NCBI GenBank assembly: GCA_017936665.1
Contig: JAGBFB010000037.1
Coordinates: forward strand, 18,459 to 82,458
Direction: 5' to 3'
DNA length: 64,000 bases
Source of the DNA: Spirochaetaceae bacterium
GTDB taxonomy: Bacteria > Spirochaetota > Spirochaetia > Treponematales > Treponemataceae
The notes below the pieces were generated by a model. The model saw nothing but the letters and a program-made list of their open reading frames with translations, was not told the origin of the DNA and searched no databases. The number at the start of each line of letters is the position of its first letter. Position 1 is the first letter of the stretch. The position numbers and the translations under genes were made by a program. Positions 35,600-44,495 of this stretch are shown piece after piece.

Positions 35600-36760
35600 A
35601 TGAACAATAATAGCAATATTTTTTCAAAATGTGGAATGCGTTGTGATTTGTGTTTGATATATCGTCCAAATGTTACAAAAAAAGACAGAAGAATTGAGAT
35701 TTGTAATGCATGGAAAAAAATCTGGAACGGATTTGAACCTAATCCCAACGAAATAATTTGTGATGGTTGTTCTTGCGGTGACAGGGGAATATTATTTTCT
35801 CCAGAATGTGAAACCAGAAAGTGTGTTTTAGAAAAAGAAATTGTTCATTGCGGATATTGTGAAAAATATCCTTGCAGTATTTTCCCTGCTGAACCCACAG
35901 AAGAAGAAACTTTTCAAAAGATAGAAATTGAAAAACAATGGACTTGGGAAGATGAAAAATTGATGAAAGCATACGCGTGCAAAAAAAATATGGATATTTT
36001 TAGAAAAAAAATGTTTGAAAAAATCTACATCGAAGAAGATTTGTTTCCGCGAGAAATTACTCACTATGAAAAACGAGATTACGGTGTTTTATTTTATAAC
36101 GAAGAAAATAAAGATTCCTACGATTCAAATCACGCAGTTGTACATAGAAAGAAAATTGCTGATTTAGATTTTGTCTTAAAAGATATTATTGATTTTTACA
36201 CAGACAAAAATCTTACGCCGATTATTTACCAATCAATTTCTGATGATGGATTTTTTGAAGAAATTAAAACAAAACTTAATTCTTTTGGATTTGAAATTTG
36301 GAAAGAAGAACAAAAGTTTATGGTTTTGTCCGACAAAAATATTATCAATCCTAATTCACAAATCACTATTAAAAAACTTGAACAATGGAAAGATGAATAC
36401 GGAACAGAAATTTTTGAAAAATCCGGTGAACCTTGGGGAATTGATGTTGTAAAAAAATCCTTGCAAAATAAAAATACATTATTTTTTGTAGCTTTTTACA
36501 AGGAAAATCCAGTTGGTATGACATACGCCCATGTTACTGATGAAGTTTGTCGCGTTGATTATTTACTTGTTTCTTCTAGTTACAGAAAAATGGGAATCGG
36601 AAGAACTTTAATAAACGCCTTTGTTGAATATTGCAAGGAAAACAAAATTTCACCTTGTTACTTATGGCCCGATGGAGAAAGTGCAGAAAAAATCTACATT
36701 GAAGCAGGATTTCGCCACGCAGAAACAAAACTTGCAGGTAGAGCAAAATATATGCAATAG
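35600..36760 (+). CDS. DUF3795-GNAT fusion protein
   Basis: A 386-residue protein. The N-terminal DUF3795 (FSKCGMRCDLCLIYRPNVT, CDGCSCGDRG, CETRKCVLEKEIVHCGYCEKYPCSIFP) is followed by a linker and a C-terminal GNAT (VDYLLVSSSYRKMGIGRTLINAFVEYCKEN and EKIYIEAGFRHAETK). With the two genes before it, this forms a three-gene module repeating DUF3795 and GNAT parts. The transcript probably ends at the hairpin at 36852-36896. Confidence 0.85.
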   Translation: MNNNSNIFSKCGMRCDLCLIYRPNVTKKDRRIEICNAWKKIWNGFEPNPNEIICDGCSCGDRGILFSPECETRKCVLEKEIVHCGYCEKYPCSIFPAEPTEEETFQKIEIEKQWTWEDEKLMKAYACKKNMDIFRKKMFEKIYIEEDLFPREITHYEKRDYGVLFYNEENKDSYDSNHAVVHRKKIADLDFVLKDIIDFYTDKNLTPIIYQSISDDGFFEEIKTKLNSFGFEIWKEEQKFMVLSDKNIINPNSQITIKKLEQWKDEYGTEIFEKSGEPWGIDVVKKSLQNKNTLFFVAFYKENPVGMTYAHVTDEVCRVDYLLVSSSYRKMGIGRTLINAFVEYCKENKISPCYLWPDGESAEKIYIEAGFRHAETKLAGRAKYMQ

Positions 36761-36851
36761 AGGAATTGTTCTTGCAAAATTCAGTAAGTAGGTGTATATT
36801 AAAAGAAAGGAAATGCCAAAATTCATTTGGTCGTCTCCACAGTTTTTGGTT

Positions 36852-36896
36852 ATAAGCCGCCAACAGTGTATCGGACTATGGGCGGCTTTATTTTTT
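36852..36896 (+). terminator. Terminator after the DUF3795/GNAT module
   Basis: Stem TAAGCCGCC / GGCGGCTTTA enclosing about 20 nt, then T6. On the minus strand the same stem would be a stable hairpin in the 3' part of the toxin mRNA. Confidence 0.7.
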
Positions 36897-36993
36897 ACTC
36901 TTTATCTTTATTAAGGTAAGAGAGCAATGCTATAACTGTACCAGTAACGGTAGCAATACAAGATATTACTAACAAAACCAGTTCTAAAGTCAT
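36895..36993 (-). CDS. 32-residue hydrophobic peptide, holin-like type I toxin candidate
   Basis: MTLELVLLVISCIATVTGT... is one membrane helix with a charged tail (YLNKDKE), like Hol_Tox/Fst-type toxic peptides. GGGAGG at 37000-37005 lies 6 nt before the ATG. The upstream leader can fold so that CTCCCA (from 37039-37044) pairs with this ribosome site, with a second small hairpin (TCAGC / GCTGA) inside. These are the usual translational locks of type I toxin mRNAs. It is too short for standard gene finders. Confidence 0.65.
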   Translation of the reverse strand: MTLELVLLVISCIATVTGTVIALLSYLNKDKE

Positions 36994-37058
36994 AGACAGC
37001 CTCCCATATCAATTATTTCAGCATAAGCTGATTGAGTTTGGGAGACGCGAGTTTTTTT
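36931..37058 (+). ncRNA. Candidate antisense RNA to the toxin mRNA
   Basis: On the + strand, TATAAC at 36931-36936 with TTATTA 17 bp upstream could start an RNA of about 115 nt that covers the toxin start and leader. It would end at the CTCCCA / TGGGAG stem (37001-37044) and T7 at 37052-37058. Promoter match is modest; the RNA is inferred. Confidence 0.35.
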
Positions 37059-37122
37059 ACAAAACTCGATAGCAAGCACTTGCTTGCATACCGCCTGAAT
37101 TTTGGGCATTTCCAATAAGTAA

Positions 37123-37151
37123 ATTGTAAATAATGACTTGTATTTTGTAAA
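37123..37151 (-). promoter_or_regulatory. Promoter of the small toxin mRNA
   Basis: On the minus strand, TTTACA (37146-37151) and TACAAT (37123-37128) are spaced exactly 17 bp. Transcription would start near 37116, 3 nt before the 5' inverted repeat. Confidence 0.6.
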
Positions 37152-37199
37152 GTATAAATATTGCTATAAAATCAAATTTATTTTAGCAAGGAGCTCTTT

Positions 37200-37814
37200 A
37201 TGTTTTACAACGCAAAAAATCACACAGCAACAATAGACTACGATACAACAGATTTTATCAGTTTTGGAAAAGGCAAAAAAAATCTTGTGATAATTCCCGG
37301 TGTGGGGGACGATCTAAAGACTGCAAAAGGTTTAGCAATCCCCTTTGCCTTTATGTACAGGCTTTTTGCAAAAGATTTTACTGTTTATGTTATGAGCCGA
37401 AAGCGAAATATCCCGGAAAATTACAACACTCAGCAAATGGCAGCAGAGATGCACAAAGTTTTGCAATCTGTTGGAGTTGAAAAAACTTCTGTTGTGGGAG
37501 TTTCTATGGGCGGAATGATTGCTCAATATTTGGCAATTGATTTTCCAGAATTTGTGGAAAGGCTTGTTCTTGCAGTAACTTTAGCCCGTCCAAATGATGT
37601 TGTAAAAGAACGCTGCCATGCTTGGATAAAATCCGCAGAAAAAAAAGATTATGCCGCCATTATGAAAGATTCTGCCCTTTATTCTTACAGCGACCAATAT
37701 TTACGCAAAAACAAATTGATGCTAAACATAATTTCAAAAATCGGGGCTCCAAAAAACTTTGATAGGTTTATCACTTTGACAGCTTTTACTTCGGAACACA
37801 TTGTTTGCATTTGA
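37200..37814 (+). pseudogene. Alpha/beta hydrolase, truncated duplicate
   Basis: The first about 190 residues are nearly identical to the intact hydrolase at 41114-41923 (including the nucleophile GVSMGGMIAQYL), even at DNA level. After FDRFIT the sequence diverges and stops, so the catalytic Asp (GGKQDKIV) and His (YGHALYEEA) present in the other copy are lost. Likely non-functional. The ribosome site GGAGCTC is kept. Confidence 0.8.
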
Positions 37815-37891
37815 TTATAAAAAATAATGTAGAGCTAATCCTCAGTAAAAATTTATTGAAACTTATATACAAATTAATTAAACTAATTTCT

Positions 37892-39244
37892 ATGGCAAAT
37901 AATATTGAACTTGGTTCAGCACCACTTGGAAAATTGATGGCAAAATTAGCTATTCCATCTATTACTGCTTTTGTAATTAATATTTTATATAACATTGTAG
38001 ACCGTATTTATATTGGACATATTCCTGGAAGTTCGTCTTTACCTCTTACTGGTGTTGGAATTTGTCTTCCAATTATTACTTTGATTTCTGCATTTTCTTC
38101 TTTTGCTGGTAGTGGAGGGGCTCCTCTTGCTGCAATTGAACTGGGAAAATCTGAAAAAGAAAGTGACGCATTAGATAGGGCAAAACAGTATCTTTCTAAT
38201 GCTTTTGTTATGCTGTTATTTTTTTCTGTAATATTGACTTCTTTCTTTTTTATTTTTAAAGATTCTTTGTTGATGGCTTTTGGGGCAAGTAAAGATACGC
38301 TACCTTTTGCTAGTGATTATTTATCTATTTATCTGATTGGAACTATTTTTGTTCAACTTTCTATTGGATTGAATCCTTTTATTACAGCCCAAGGAAAAGC
38401 AAAAACTGCAATGGTAAGTATGCTTATTGGTGCTTGTTTAAATCTTATTCTAGATCCAATTTTTATTTTTACTTTTAATCTTGGGGTAAAAGGAGCTGCA
38501 ATCGCTACTATTATTAGTCAGGCTGCTAGTGCTATATGGATTTTGTTATTTTTAACAAAAAAATCTACAGTGTTAAGATTGGATATTAGACATATAAAAT
38601 TTAAATTAAAGACTTGCTTAAAAATTGCTTCTTTGGGAATTTCTCCGTTTATTATGCAATCAACAGAAAGTGCAATCTTTATTATTTTTAATACAGGTCT
38701 TCAAAGTTATGGCGGAGATTTGTATGTTGCCACTATGACAATTATGCAAAGTTTGATGCAGTTGTGTTTTTGTCCTTTACAAGGATTTACATCTGGAATT
38801 CAACCAATTATTAGTTACAATTACGGTGCAAAAAATTATGATCGTGTAAAAATGGTAATAAAACGTATGACTTCAATTGGATTTGCATTTACTATTGTTG
38901 CTTTTTTAGTGATTACAAATTTTCCTGAATTTTTTGCAAAAATGTTTGCCACAGACACAGCTTTAATTTCTCTTGCGGGAAAAACTGTTCCTGTTTATTT
39001 TGGTGCTATGTGGATTTTTGGCATTCAGATGTGTGCACAGACAACATTTGTAGGATTGGGAAAAGCAAAAATTTCATTATTCATTGCACTTTTACGAAAA
39101 GTTATTTTATTAATTCCTTTGGCTTTGATTTTGCCATTATTCTTTGGAGTTGATGGAATCTTTTGGGCAGAGCCAATTGCTTCAATGTCTTCTGCAATAA
39201 CTTCTGGAATTTTATTATTCTTTTGTTACAAAAAATTAAAGTAG
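37892..39244 (+). CDS. MATE-family efflux transporter
   Basis: About 450 residues from ATG 37892 (MANNIELGSAPLGKLMAKLAIPSI); the frame opens at 37805, within the tail of the truncated hydrolase. Twelve hydrophobic helices, with VDRIYIGHIPG in the first loop and GFTSGIQPIISYNYGAKNYDRV in the middle, are hallmarks of MatE. Na+ or H+ driven drug export. No good ribosome site is visible. Confidence 0.9.
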   Translation: MANNIELGSAPLGKLMAKLAIPSITAFVINILYNIVDRIYIGHIPGSSSLPLTGVGICLPIITLISAFSSFAGSGGAPLAAIELGKSEKESDALDRAKQYLSNAFVMLLFFSVILTSFFFIFKDSLLMAFGASKDTLPFASDYLSIYLIGTIFVQLSIGLNPFITAQGKAKTAMVSMLIGACLNLILDPIFIFTFNLGVKGAAIATIISQAASAIWILLFLTKKSTVLRLDIRHIKFKLKTCLKIASLGISPFIMQSTESAIFIIFNTGLQSYGGDLYVATMTIMQSLMQLCFCPLQGFTSGIQPIISYNYGAKNYDRVKMVIKRMTSIGFAFTIVAFLVITNFPEFFAKMFATDTALISLAGKTVPVYFGAMWIFGIQMCAQTTFVGLGKAKISLFIALLRKVILLIPLALILPLFFGVDGIFWAEPIASMSSAITSGILLFFCYKKLK

Positions 39245-39253
39245 GAATAAACG

Positions 39254-40351
39254 ATGATAAAAGGGAGGGGTAAAATTATGTTGATTTCTTTAATTGTTTT
39301 GGGTGTTCTTGTTTTTGTTTTTTGTGAATTTTTGTTGATTACAAATTATCGGCTTGGAAAAATTCCTGCAATGACTTTTCAAGATACCTTAGAATACGTA
39401 ACAAAAAAAGATTCTAAAACTATTATTACTGTTGGCATCATAAAAAATGGGGGAGTTTCGTACAAAGTATACGGTGAAAATGCAAAAGAGTTGTCTGCAG
39501 AACTTTATGTTTATGAAATTGGCTCTCTTACAAAAACTTTTACTGCGGCATTAATTAACAAAGCTGAAAAAGATGGCAAAATCAATATAGATGATTCTAT
39601 AGCAAAATATTTGTCCCTTCCTTCCAATAAAAAATATCCAACAATAAAAGAACTTCTGACCCATACTTCTGGATATAAAAGTCATTATTTTGAGCGTTCC
39701 ATGATTAAGAACTTTTTTAAAGGTAGAAATGATTTTTATGGAGTTTCAAAAGATTCGGTTTTGAAAAAAGTTTGCAAAATATCTTTAAAAAAAGATGATT
39801 ATAAATTTAATTATTCCAATTTTGGTTTTGCAGTTTTGGGTCTAGTGATTGAAAATGTTTATAATTGTGATTATGTAACTTTATTAAATGATTTTGCTCA
39901 AAAGGAATTAGGATTATCTTCAACAAAAATTTCTGATAAATCTGGAAATCTTGGGAATTATTGGGATTGGGATAAAAACGATGCTCACTTGCCAGCGGGA
40001 GCAATTACATCAAATATTGAAGATATGCTTTTGTACGCAAAAATGCAACTTGAAGAAAATCCTCTTTTTGATGATTGTCACAAAAGCCTTAAAAAAGTTG
40101 ATGGCTCAAATAAAATGTCAAAATCTATAGGCATAAATATTGATGAAATTGGTATGTCTTGGATAATTGATACTGAAAATAATTTAGTGTGGCACAATGG
40201 GGGAACTGGTCACTATAATAGTTATCTTGGAATTAATAAAAAAACAGGAAACGGTGTTGTTGTGCTTTCAAACCTTTCTCCAATGAAAAAAATCCCTGCG
40301 ACAGTAATTGGTATAAAATTGCTGAAAGAACTAGATGAAGCAGGAAAATAG
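39254..40351 (+). CDS. Serine hydrolase, beta-lactamase (class C/PBP4*) family
   Basis: A 365-residue protein with a signal anchor (LISLIVLGVLVFVFCEFLLI). Catalytic motifs: SLTK (SxxK, in YEIGSLTKTFTA), YSN (FNYSNFGFAVLG), and HNGGTGHYNS in place of the KTG box. Typical of penicillin-binding-protein-like esterases and peptidases. It lies 9 bp after the MATE gene. Confidence 0.88.
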   Translation: MIKGRGKIMLISLIVLGVLVFVFCEFLLITNYRLGKIPAMTFQDTLEYVTKKDSKTIITVGIIKNGGVSYKVYGENAKELSAELYVYEIGSLTKTFTAALINKAEKDGKINIDDSIAKYLSLPSNKKYPTIKELLTHTSGYKSHYFERSMIKNFFKGRNDFYGVSKDSVLKKVCKISLKKDDYKFNYSNFGFAVLGLVIENVYNCDYVTLLNDFAQKELGLSSTKISDKSGNLGNYWDWDKNDAHLPAGAITSNIEDMLLYAKMQLEENPLFDDCHKSLKKVDGSNKMSKSIGINIDEIGMSWIIDTENNLVWHNGGTGHYNSYLGINKKTGNGVVVLSNLSPMKKIPATVIGIKLLKELDEAGK

Positions 40352-40360
40352 GAGAAAAAA

Positions 40361-41056
40361 ATGAAAACAGTTCTAATTCATGGACAAAACCACAAAGGAA
40401 GCACATATAACATTGGTAGAATGATTGCAAACAAAATTACCAGTGATGACGAAATTGTAGAATTTTTTCTTCCAAAAGATTTGAATCATTTTTGTGTTGG
40501 CTGTTATAAATGTATAGATAATCCTGAAACTTGTCCTTTTTACCAAGAAAAAAATAAAATTATGAAAGAAGTAGAATCTGCTGAAATTTTAATTTTTACA
40601 ACGCCAACGTACTGTATGCGTTCTTCTGCACCAATGAAAAGTTTTATTGATTTAACTTTTAATTACTGGATGTCTCATAGACCAAGAAAATGCATGTTCA
40701 GTAAAAAAGCGATTGTCGTTTCAACTGCGGCAGGTACAGGTGCAAAATCAGCGGTAAAAGATGTAACAACTGCATTATTTTATTGGGGAATTCCCTATAT
40801 TTTATCTTATGGAATTAGTGTGCAAGCAATGAATTGGAATGGAGTTAAAGAAAAGATAAAACAAAAAATTGAAAAAGACACTTCAAAAATTGCAAAAAAA
40901 GTTTTGAGCAAAAAAAATGTAAAAGTTGGAATAAAAACAAAAGTGATGTTTATGATGATGCGAATGATGCAAAAAGCGAATTTTGGTTCAGGGGAAGCAG
41001 ATAAAAAATATTGGGAAGATAAAGATTGGCTAGGCAAAAACAGACCGTGGAAATAA
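40361..41056 (+). CDS. Flavodoxin-family NAD(P)H oxidoreductase
   Basis: A 231-residue protein of the FMN-dependent reductase family: LIHGQNHKGSTYNIGRMI (FMN phosphate loop), FCVGCYKCI, CPFYQEKNKIMKEVESAEILIFTTPTYCMRSSAPMKSFIDL. It contains a Cys-rich CxxC...C part. It follows the serine hydrolase by 9 bp; co-transcription likely. GGAG precedes the ATG. Confidence 0.88.
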   Translation: MKTVLIHGQNHKGSTYNIGRMIANKITSDDEIVEFFLPKDLNHFCVGCYKCIDNPETCPFYQEKNKIMKEVESAEILIFTTPTYCMRSSAPMKSFIDLTFNYWMSHRPRKCMFSKKAIVVSTAAGTGAKSAVKDVTTALFYWGIPYILSYGISVQAMNWNGVKEKIKQKIEKDTSKIAKKVLSKKNVKVGIKTKVMFMMMRMMQKANFGSGEADKKYWEDKDWLGKNRPWK

Positions 41057-41113
41057 AAGGAATTTTATTCCTAACTATTAGAATTTTAACAAAGAAATAA
41101 AAAGGAGCACTTT

Positions 41114-41923
41114 ATGTTTTATAACGCAAAAAATCACAGAGTGACAATTGACGGAGACACAACAGACTTTATTAGTTTTGGAAAAGGCAAAAAAAATCTT
41201 GTGATAATTCCCGGTGTGGGGGACGGTCTGAAAACTGCAAAAGGTTTGGCAATTCCCTTTGCGTTTATGTACAGACTATTTGCAAAAGATTTTACCGTTT
41301 ATGTTATGAGCCGAAAGCGAAATATCCCGGAAAATTACAACACTCAGCAAATGGCTTTTGATATGCACAAAGTTTTGCGTTCTGTTGGAGTTGAAAAAAC
41401 TTCTGTGGTGGGAGTTTCTATGGGCGGAATGATTGCTCAATATTTGGCAATTGATTTTCCAGAATTTGTGGAAAGGCTTGTTCTTGCAGTAACTTTAGCC
41501 CGTCCGAATGATGTTGTAAAAGAACGCTGCGAAACTTGGATAAAATCTGCCGAACAAAAAGATTACGAATCCATTATGAAAGATTCTGCCCTTTATTCTT
41601 ACAGCGACCAATATTTACGCAAAAACAAATTGATGCTAAGCATAATTTCAAAAATCGGGGCTCCAAAAAACTTTGATAGGTTTATCACCTTTTCAAAAGC
41701 TTGTACAACACACAAGGCTTACGAAGAACTAGAAAAAACCACATGTCCAACTTTGGTAATTGGAGGAAAGCAAGACAAAATTGTAACTTACGGGGCAAGT
41801 GAAGAAATTGTTTCAAAAATCCCAAATGCAAAACTAAAAACTTACGAAGAATACGGCCACGCACTTTACGAAGAAGCCAAAGATTTTAACAATGTGGTGT
41901 ATGAGTTTTGTTGTGGGGAATAA
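41114..41923 (+). CDS. Alpha/beta hydrolase, intact copy
   Basis: A 269-residue hydrolase with nucleophile GVSMGGM (about residue 97), acid in GGKQDKIVTYG and His in EEYGHALYEEA. It is the full-length sister of the truncated copy at 37200. AAGGAGC lies before the ATG. Its last 21 bp before the stop recur at 43227-43247. Substrate unknown. Confidence 0.9.
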   Translation: MFYNAKNHRVTIDGDTTDFISFGKGKKNLVIIPGVGDGLKTAKGLAIPFAFMYRLFAKDFTVYVMSRKRNIPENYNTQQMAFDMHKVLRSVGVEKTSVVGVSMGGMIAQYLAIDFPEFVERLVLAVTLARPNDVVKERCETWIKSAEQKDYESIMKDSALYSYSDQYLRKNKLMLSIISKIGAPKNFDRFITFSKACTTHKAYEELEKTTCPTLVIGGKQDKIVTYGASEEIVSKIPNAKLKTYEEYGHALYEEAKDFNNVVYEFCCGE

Positions 41924-41967
41924 GTTTCTGTTGACTTTGCCAAAGTTTACGTCTAATATAAAATTAG

Positions 41968-41993
41968 ACTTTAGATTAGTCGTTGAAAAGTGA
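41968..41993 (+). repeat. Dispersed repeat, copy 1
   Basis: ACTTTAGATTAGTCGTTGAA is shared with 45102-45127. Here it stands alone just upstream of the ATPase gene, without the complementary arm. Confidence 0.55.
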
Positions 41994-41999
41994 GGTTCT

Positions 42000-43232
42000 A
42001 TGGCTTATATTCACAGAGCAATTACTGAAATCTTAGAAAAAAGAATAAAATCAACAAAATGTGTACTTGTTACTGGGGCACGACAAGTTGGAAAATCAAC
42101 TTTAATAAAACATCAATATCCTAACTTTAACAAGGCAAATTTTGATGATAGACTAACTCGATTACAAGCAAAAGAAGAACCAAAATTATTTTTTCTTAAT
42201 AATCCTTGTCCACTTTTCATTGATGAAGTACAAAAAGAAAGTGAAATTCTTGAAGAAATAAAATTGAGAATTGATGAATCTGAAGAAATGGGACTTTTCA
42301 TATTGTCTGAATCCCAAAAACTCGAATTGATGAAGGGGATTAGCGATTCTTTAGCTGGTAGAGTTGCTATTACCGAACTTACAGGGCTTTCATTAAGGGA
42401 AATTTTTAATATCAATTTTAATAAACATTTTGTTCCTACTGAAGAATATTTAAAATCACGAGAAAGTGAAATAAAAAAATATTCTGATTTATGGAAAATA
42501 ATTCATAGAGGATCTTATCCTGAATTGTATAATTCTCAGAGAGAATGGCAAGAATATTATTCATCCTATGTTGCGACATATCTTGAACGAGATATTAATG
42601 AATTGATTGCGACGGATAGTATTACTTTTACAAAATTTCTTACATCAATTGCTGCAAGATCAGGTGAAATTCTCAATTATGCAAACATAGCTAGTGAAGT
42701 GGGTGTAAGTGAACCAACAATAAAAAACTGGATTTCTATTTTAGAAAGAACTGGAATTGTTTTTTTGCTTCAACCTTATAGTGCAAGTGTTCTAACTAGA
42801 GCAATAAAAAGTCCAAAAATTTATTTTAGGGATACTGGATTAGCATGTTATTTGACAAGATGGCTAACATCAGATGCTTTAAGCAATTCTGCAGTGGCAG
42901 GGAATATGTTTGAAACATTTGTTGTATCTGAGATTCTAAAATCTTATATAAATGAAGGACGAGATTATAAATTTAACATTTTTTATTATAGAGGAAAAGA
43001 TAAAACTGCAACTTCAGAAAATGAAATAGACTTAATTATTGAAGAAAATGGAATTTTATATCCTATTGAAATAAAAATGACAGGAAATCCAAAATCTTCT
43101 ATGGGGGCTACAAATCAAATCCTTGATAAAATTCCCGAAAAAAAACGTGGGCTTGGTGTTATTTTATGTTTAGTTGATAAAAAAGTGTATTTAAGAGAAA
43201 ACCTGGTTGCATTACCGATTGAATATGTATGA
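42000..43232 (+). CDS. AAA_14/DUF4143 ATPase
   Basis: A 410-residue protein: Walker A GARQVGKSTLI, Walker B FIDEVQK, arginine-rich GLSLREIF, then DUF4143 (YLERDINELIATDSITFTKFLTSIAARSGEILNYANIASEVGVSEPTIKNWISILERTGIVFLL) and a C-terminal nuclease-like YYRGKDKTATSENEIDLIIEENGILYPIEIKMT (D...ExK). The family is common on mobile DNA; function unknown. Flanked by 21-bp direct repeats. Confidence 0.92.
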   Translation: MAYIHRAITEILEKRIKSTKCVLVTGARQVGKSTLIKHQYPNFNKANFDDRLTRLQAKEEPKLFFLNNPCPLFIDEVQKESEILEEIKLRIDESEEMGLFILSESQKLELMKGISDSLAGRVAITELTGLSLREIFNINFNKHFVPTEEYLKSRESEIKKYSDLWKIIHRGSYPELYNSQREWQEYYSSYVATYLERDINELIATDSITFTKFLTSIAARSGEILNYANIASEVGVSEPTIKNWISILERTGIVFLLQPYSASVLTRAIKSPKIYFRDTGLACYLTRWLTSDALSNSAVAGNMFETFVVSEILKSYINEGRDYKFNIFYYRGKDKTATSENEIDLIIEENGILYPIEIKMTGNPKSSMGATNQILDKIPEKKRGLGVILCLVDKKVYLRENLVALPIEYV

Positions 43233-43517
43233 GTTTTGTTGTGGGGAGGGATAAATAAAAACCTCTTTTCAAAAATTTTAATAAAAAGGCTGTCAATATT
43301 TTTCGGAAAAATATCTGCAAAAAAAAAATTTTAATTTGTGGTAAAAATGTCTTTTGATTATGTTGTTTTACAAAAAATGCAACTTTTTTACAACTTTCTA
43401 CCACTTGTTTTCCTCTAAAAATCATTAGATAATCAAAATATCATAAACGAAAAAAAGGTACAAAAACTAAAATGTTGCAACTTTTAAGCTTTTGACTCAA
43501 TTTATAGGAGGATTTTT

Positions 43518-44492
43518 ATGATAATTCAATTTGTTTTTTCTTTATTGGTAAGTTTATTATGCACAATTTTTTGTTGTATAGTTTCCGGCGGTGGTTTTGG
43601 AGCAATTCTGGTACAATGGGTCTTAATTTTAGGATTTTTGAGTATTTTAGTTTTATATTCAATTTTATCTGGTAACGGAAGAAATTTAGTAAATATTTTT
43701 CTGACAAAACAAAAATACCAAAATTCAAGTTTTCAAAAATTAAAGTCAACTGAATTGGCACTGGATTTTTTATGTAAATCCACTCTATATATTGGTCTTT
43801 TTTTGGTGATTTTTTCCTGCTCATATTTCTTTATAAATATTAGAAATACTGAAACTTTAGGTAAAAATCTTTCAAACATAATTCTTTCATTATTTTACAT
43901 AATTTTTATTGAATTGATTTTAATCACTATAAAGTCAAGAATCACAAAAGATAAAATCTTGTTTATGGTAGAAGAAACAAATATCAAAGAAAAAAAACAA
44001 AACAACAAAAACTATCTCTTATCAATTTTAAAGATGATTTTGTCAATTTTTGTGATTTCAAGTTTGTTCATTTATGTTTTAAGCAAAGAAAATTTCAATG
44101 AAAGCAGCTATAATCTAAAATCCATTGTTATGTGGTTTGACATTCCCTCTTTGTTAGAATTAATTATTCCAAGTTTTCTTCTTTTGTTGATAAGTGGAAA
44201 TTTGCCATATTTTTGGCAAGGAATAAAAATTGTATTTCAAAATCAAAAAATCTCAGTTACAGAAAAAAATCTTATGACAAATGCAATTAAAACTTTTCGA
44301 GTTGTAATAATTCTAACAGGATTAGCCTGTTCATTGATTGGATTTGTAGTTATGAATAGATTTTTAGAAGATAAATCACTTCTTGGAATAAATATTCATG
44401 TTTCTTTGATAGTTTCACTTTACGCTGTAATTTCCAATTTGATTTTACTTCCTTTTGAAATTAAAATAAGCAATCTTGCTGAGGAAATCTAA
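43518..44492 (+). CDS. Integral membrane protein
   Basis: A 324-residue protein with about seven hydrophobic helices (such as FVFSLLVSLLCTIFCCIVSGGGFGAILVQWVLILGF and LLELIIPSFLLLLISGNLPYF). AGGAGG is 6 nt upstream. It ends 3 bp before a LuxR-type regulator gene, suggesting a signalling pair. No family recognised. Confidence 0.65.
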   Translation: MIIQFVFSLLVSLLCTIFCCIVSGGGFGAILVQWVLILGFLSILVLYSILSGNGRNLVNIFLTKQKYQNSSFQKLKSTELALDFLCKSTLYIGLFLVIFSCSYFFINIRNTETLGKNLSNIILSLFYIIFIELILITIKSRITKDKILFMVEETNIKEKKQNNKNYLLSILKMILSIFVISSLFIYVLSKENFNESSYNLKSIVMWFDIPSLLELIIPSFLLLLISGNLPYFWQGIKIVFQNQKISVTEKNLMTNAIKTFRVVIILTGLACSLIGFVVMNRFLEDKSLLGINIHVSLIVSLYAVISNLILLPFEIKISNLAEEI

Positions 44493-44495
44493 AAA

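Larger units (their letters stand above)
36809..37113 (-). other. Type I toxin locus delimited by inverted repeats
   Basis: GGAAATGCC(C)AAAATTCA occurs at both ends in opposite orientation (36809-36825 and 37096-37113). The right copy begins 3 nt from the predicted transcription start of the toxin mRNA. As RNA, the 5' and 3' ends would pair, the long-distance interaction typical of type I toxin mRNAs. A 305-bp transposon-like element with terminal inverted repeats is the alternative. Confidence 0.5.
41899..43247. mobile_element. ATPase gene bracketed by 21-bp direct repeats
   Basis: The 21 bp at 41899-41919 (the end of the hydrolase gene, GTATGAGTTTTGTTGTGGGG + A) are repeated exactly at 43227-43247, straight after the DUF4143 ATPase. 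This is the footprint expected if the ATPase gene was inserted by duplicating or recombining on the hydrolase 3' end. Confidence 0.5.

Noticed and set aside
37805..37891. N-terminal extension of the MATE protein
   Set aside because: The extra residues overlap the truncated hydrolase copy and are not MATE-like; the family start fits ATG 37892.
40233..40430. Minus-strand ORFs opposite the serine hydrolase and similar shadows elsewhere
   Set aside because: They are fully contained in well-supported genes and lack start signals.
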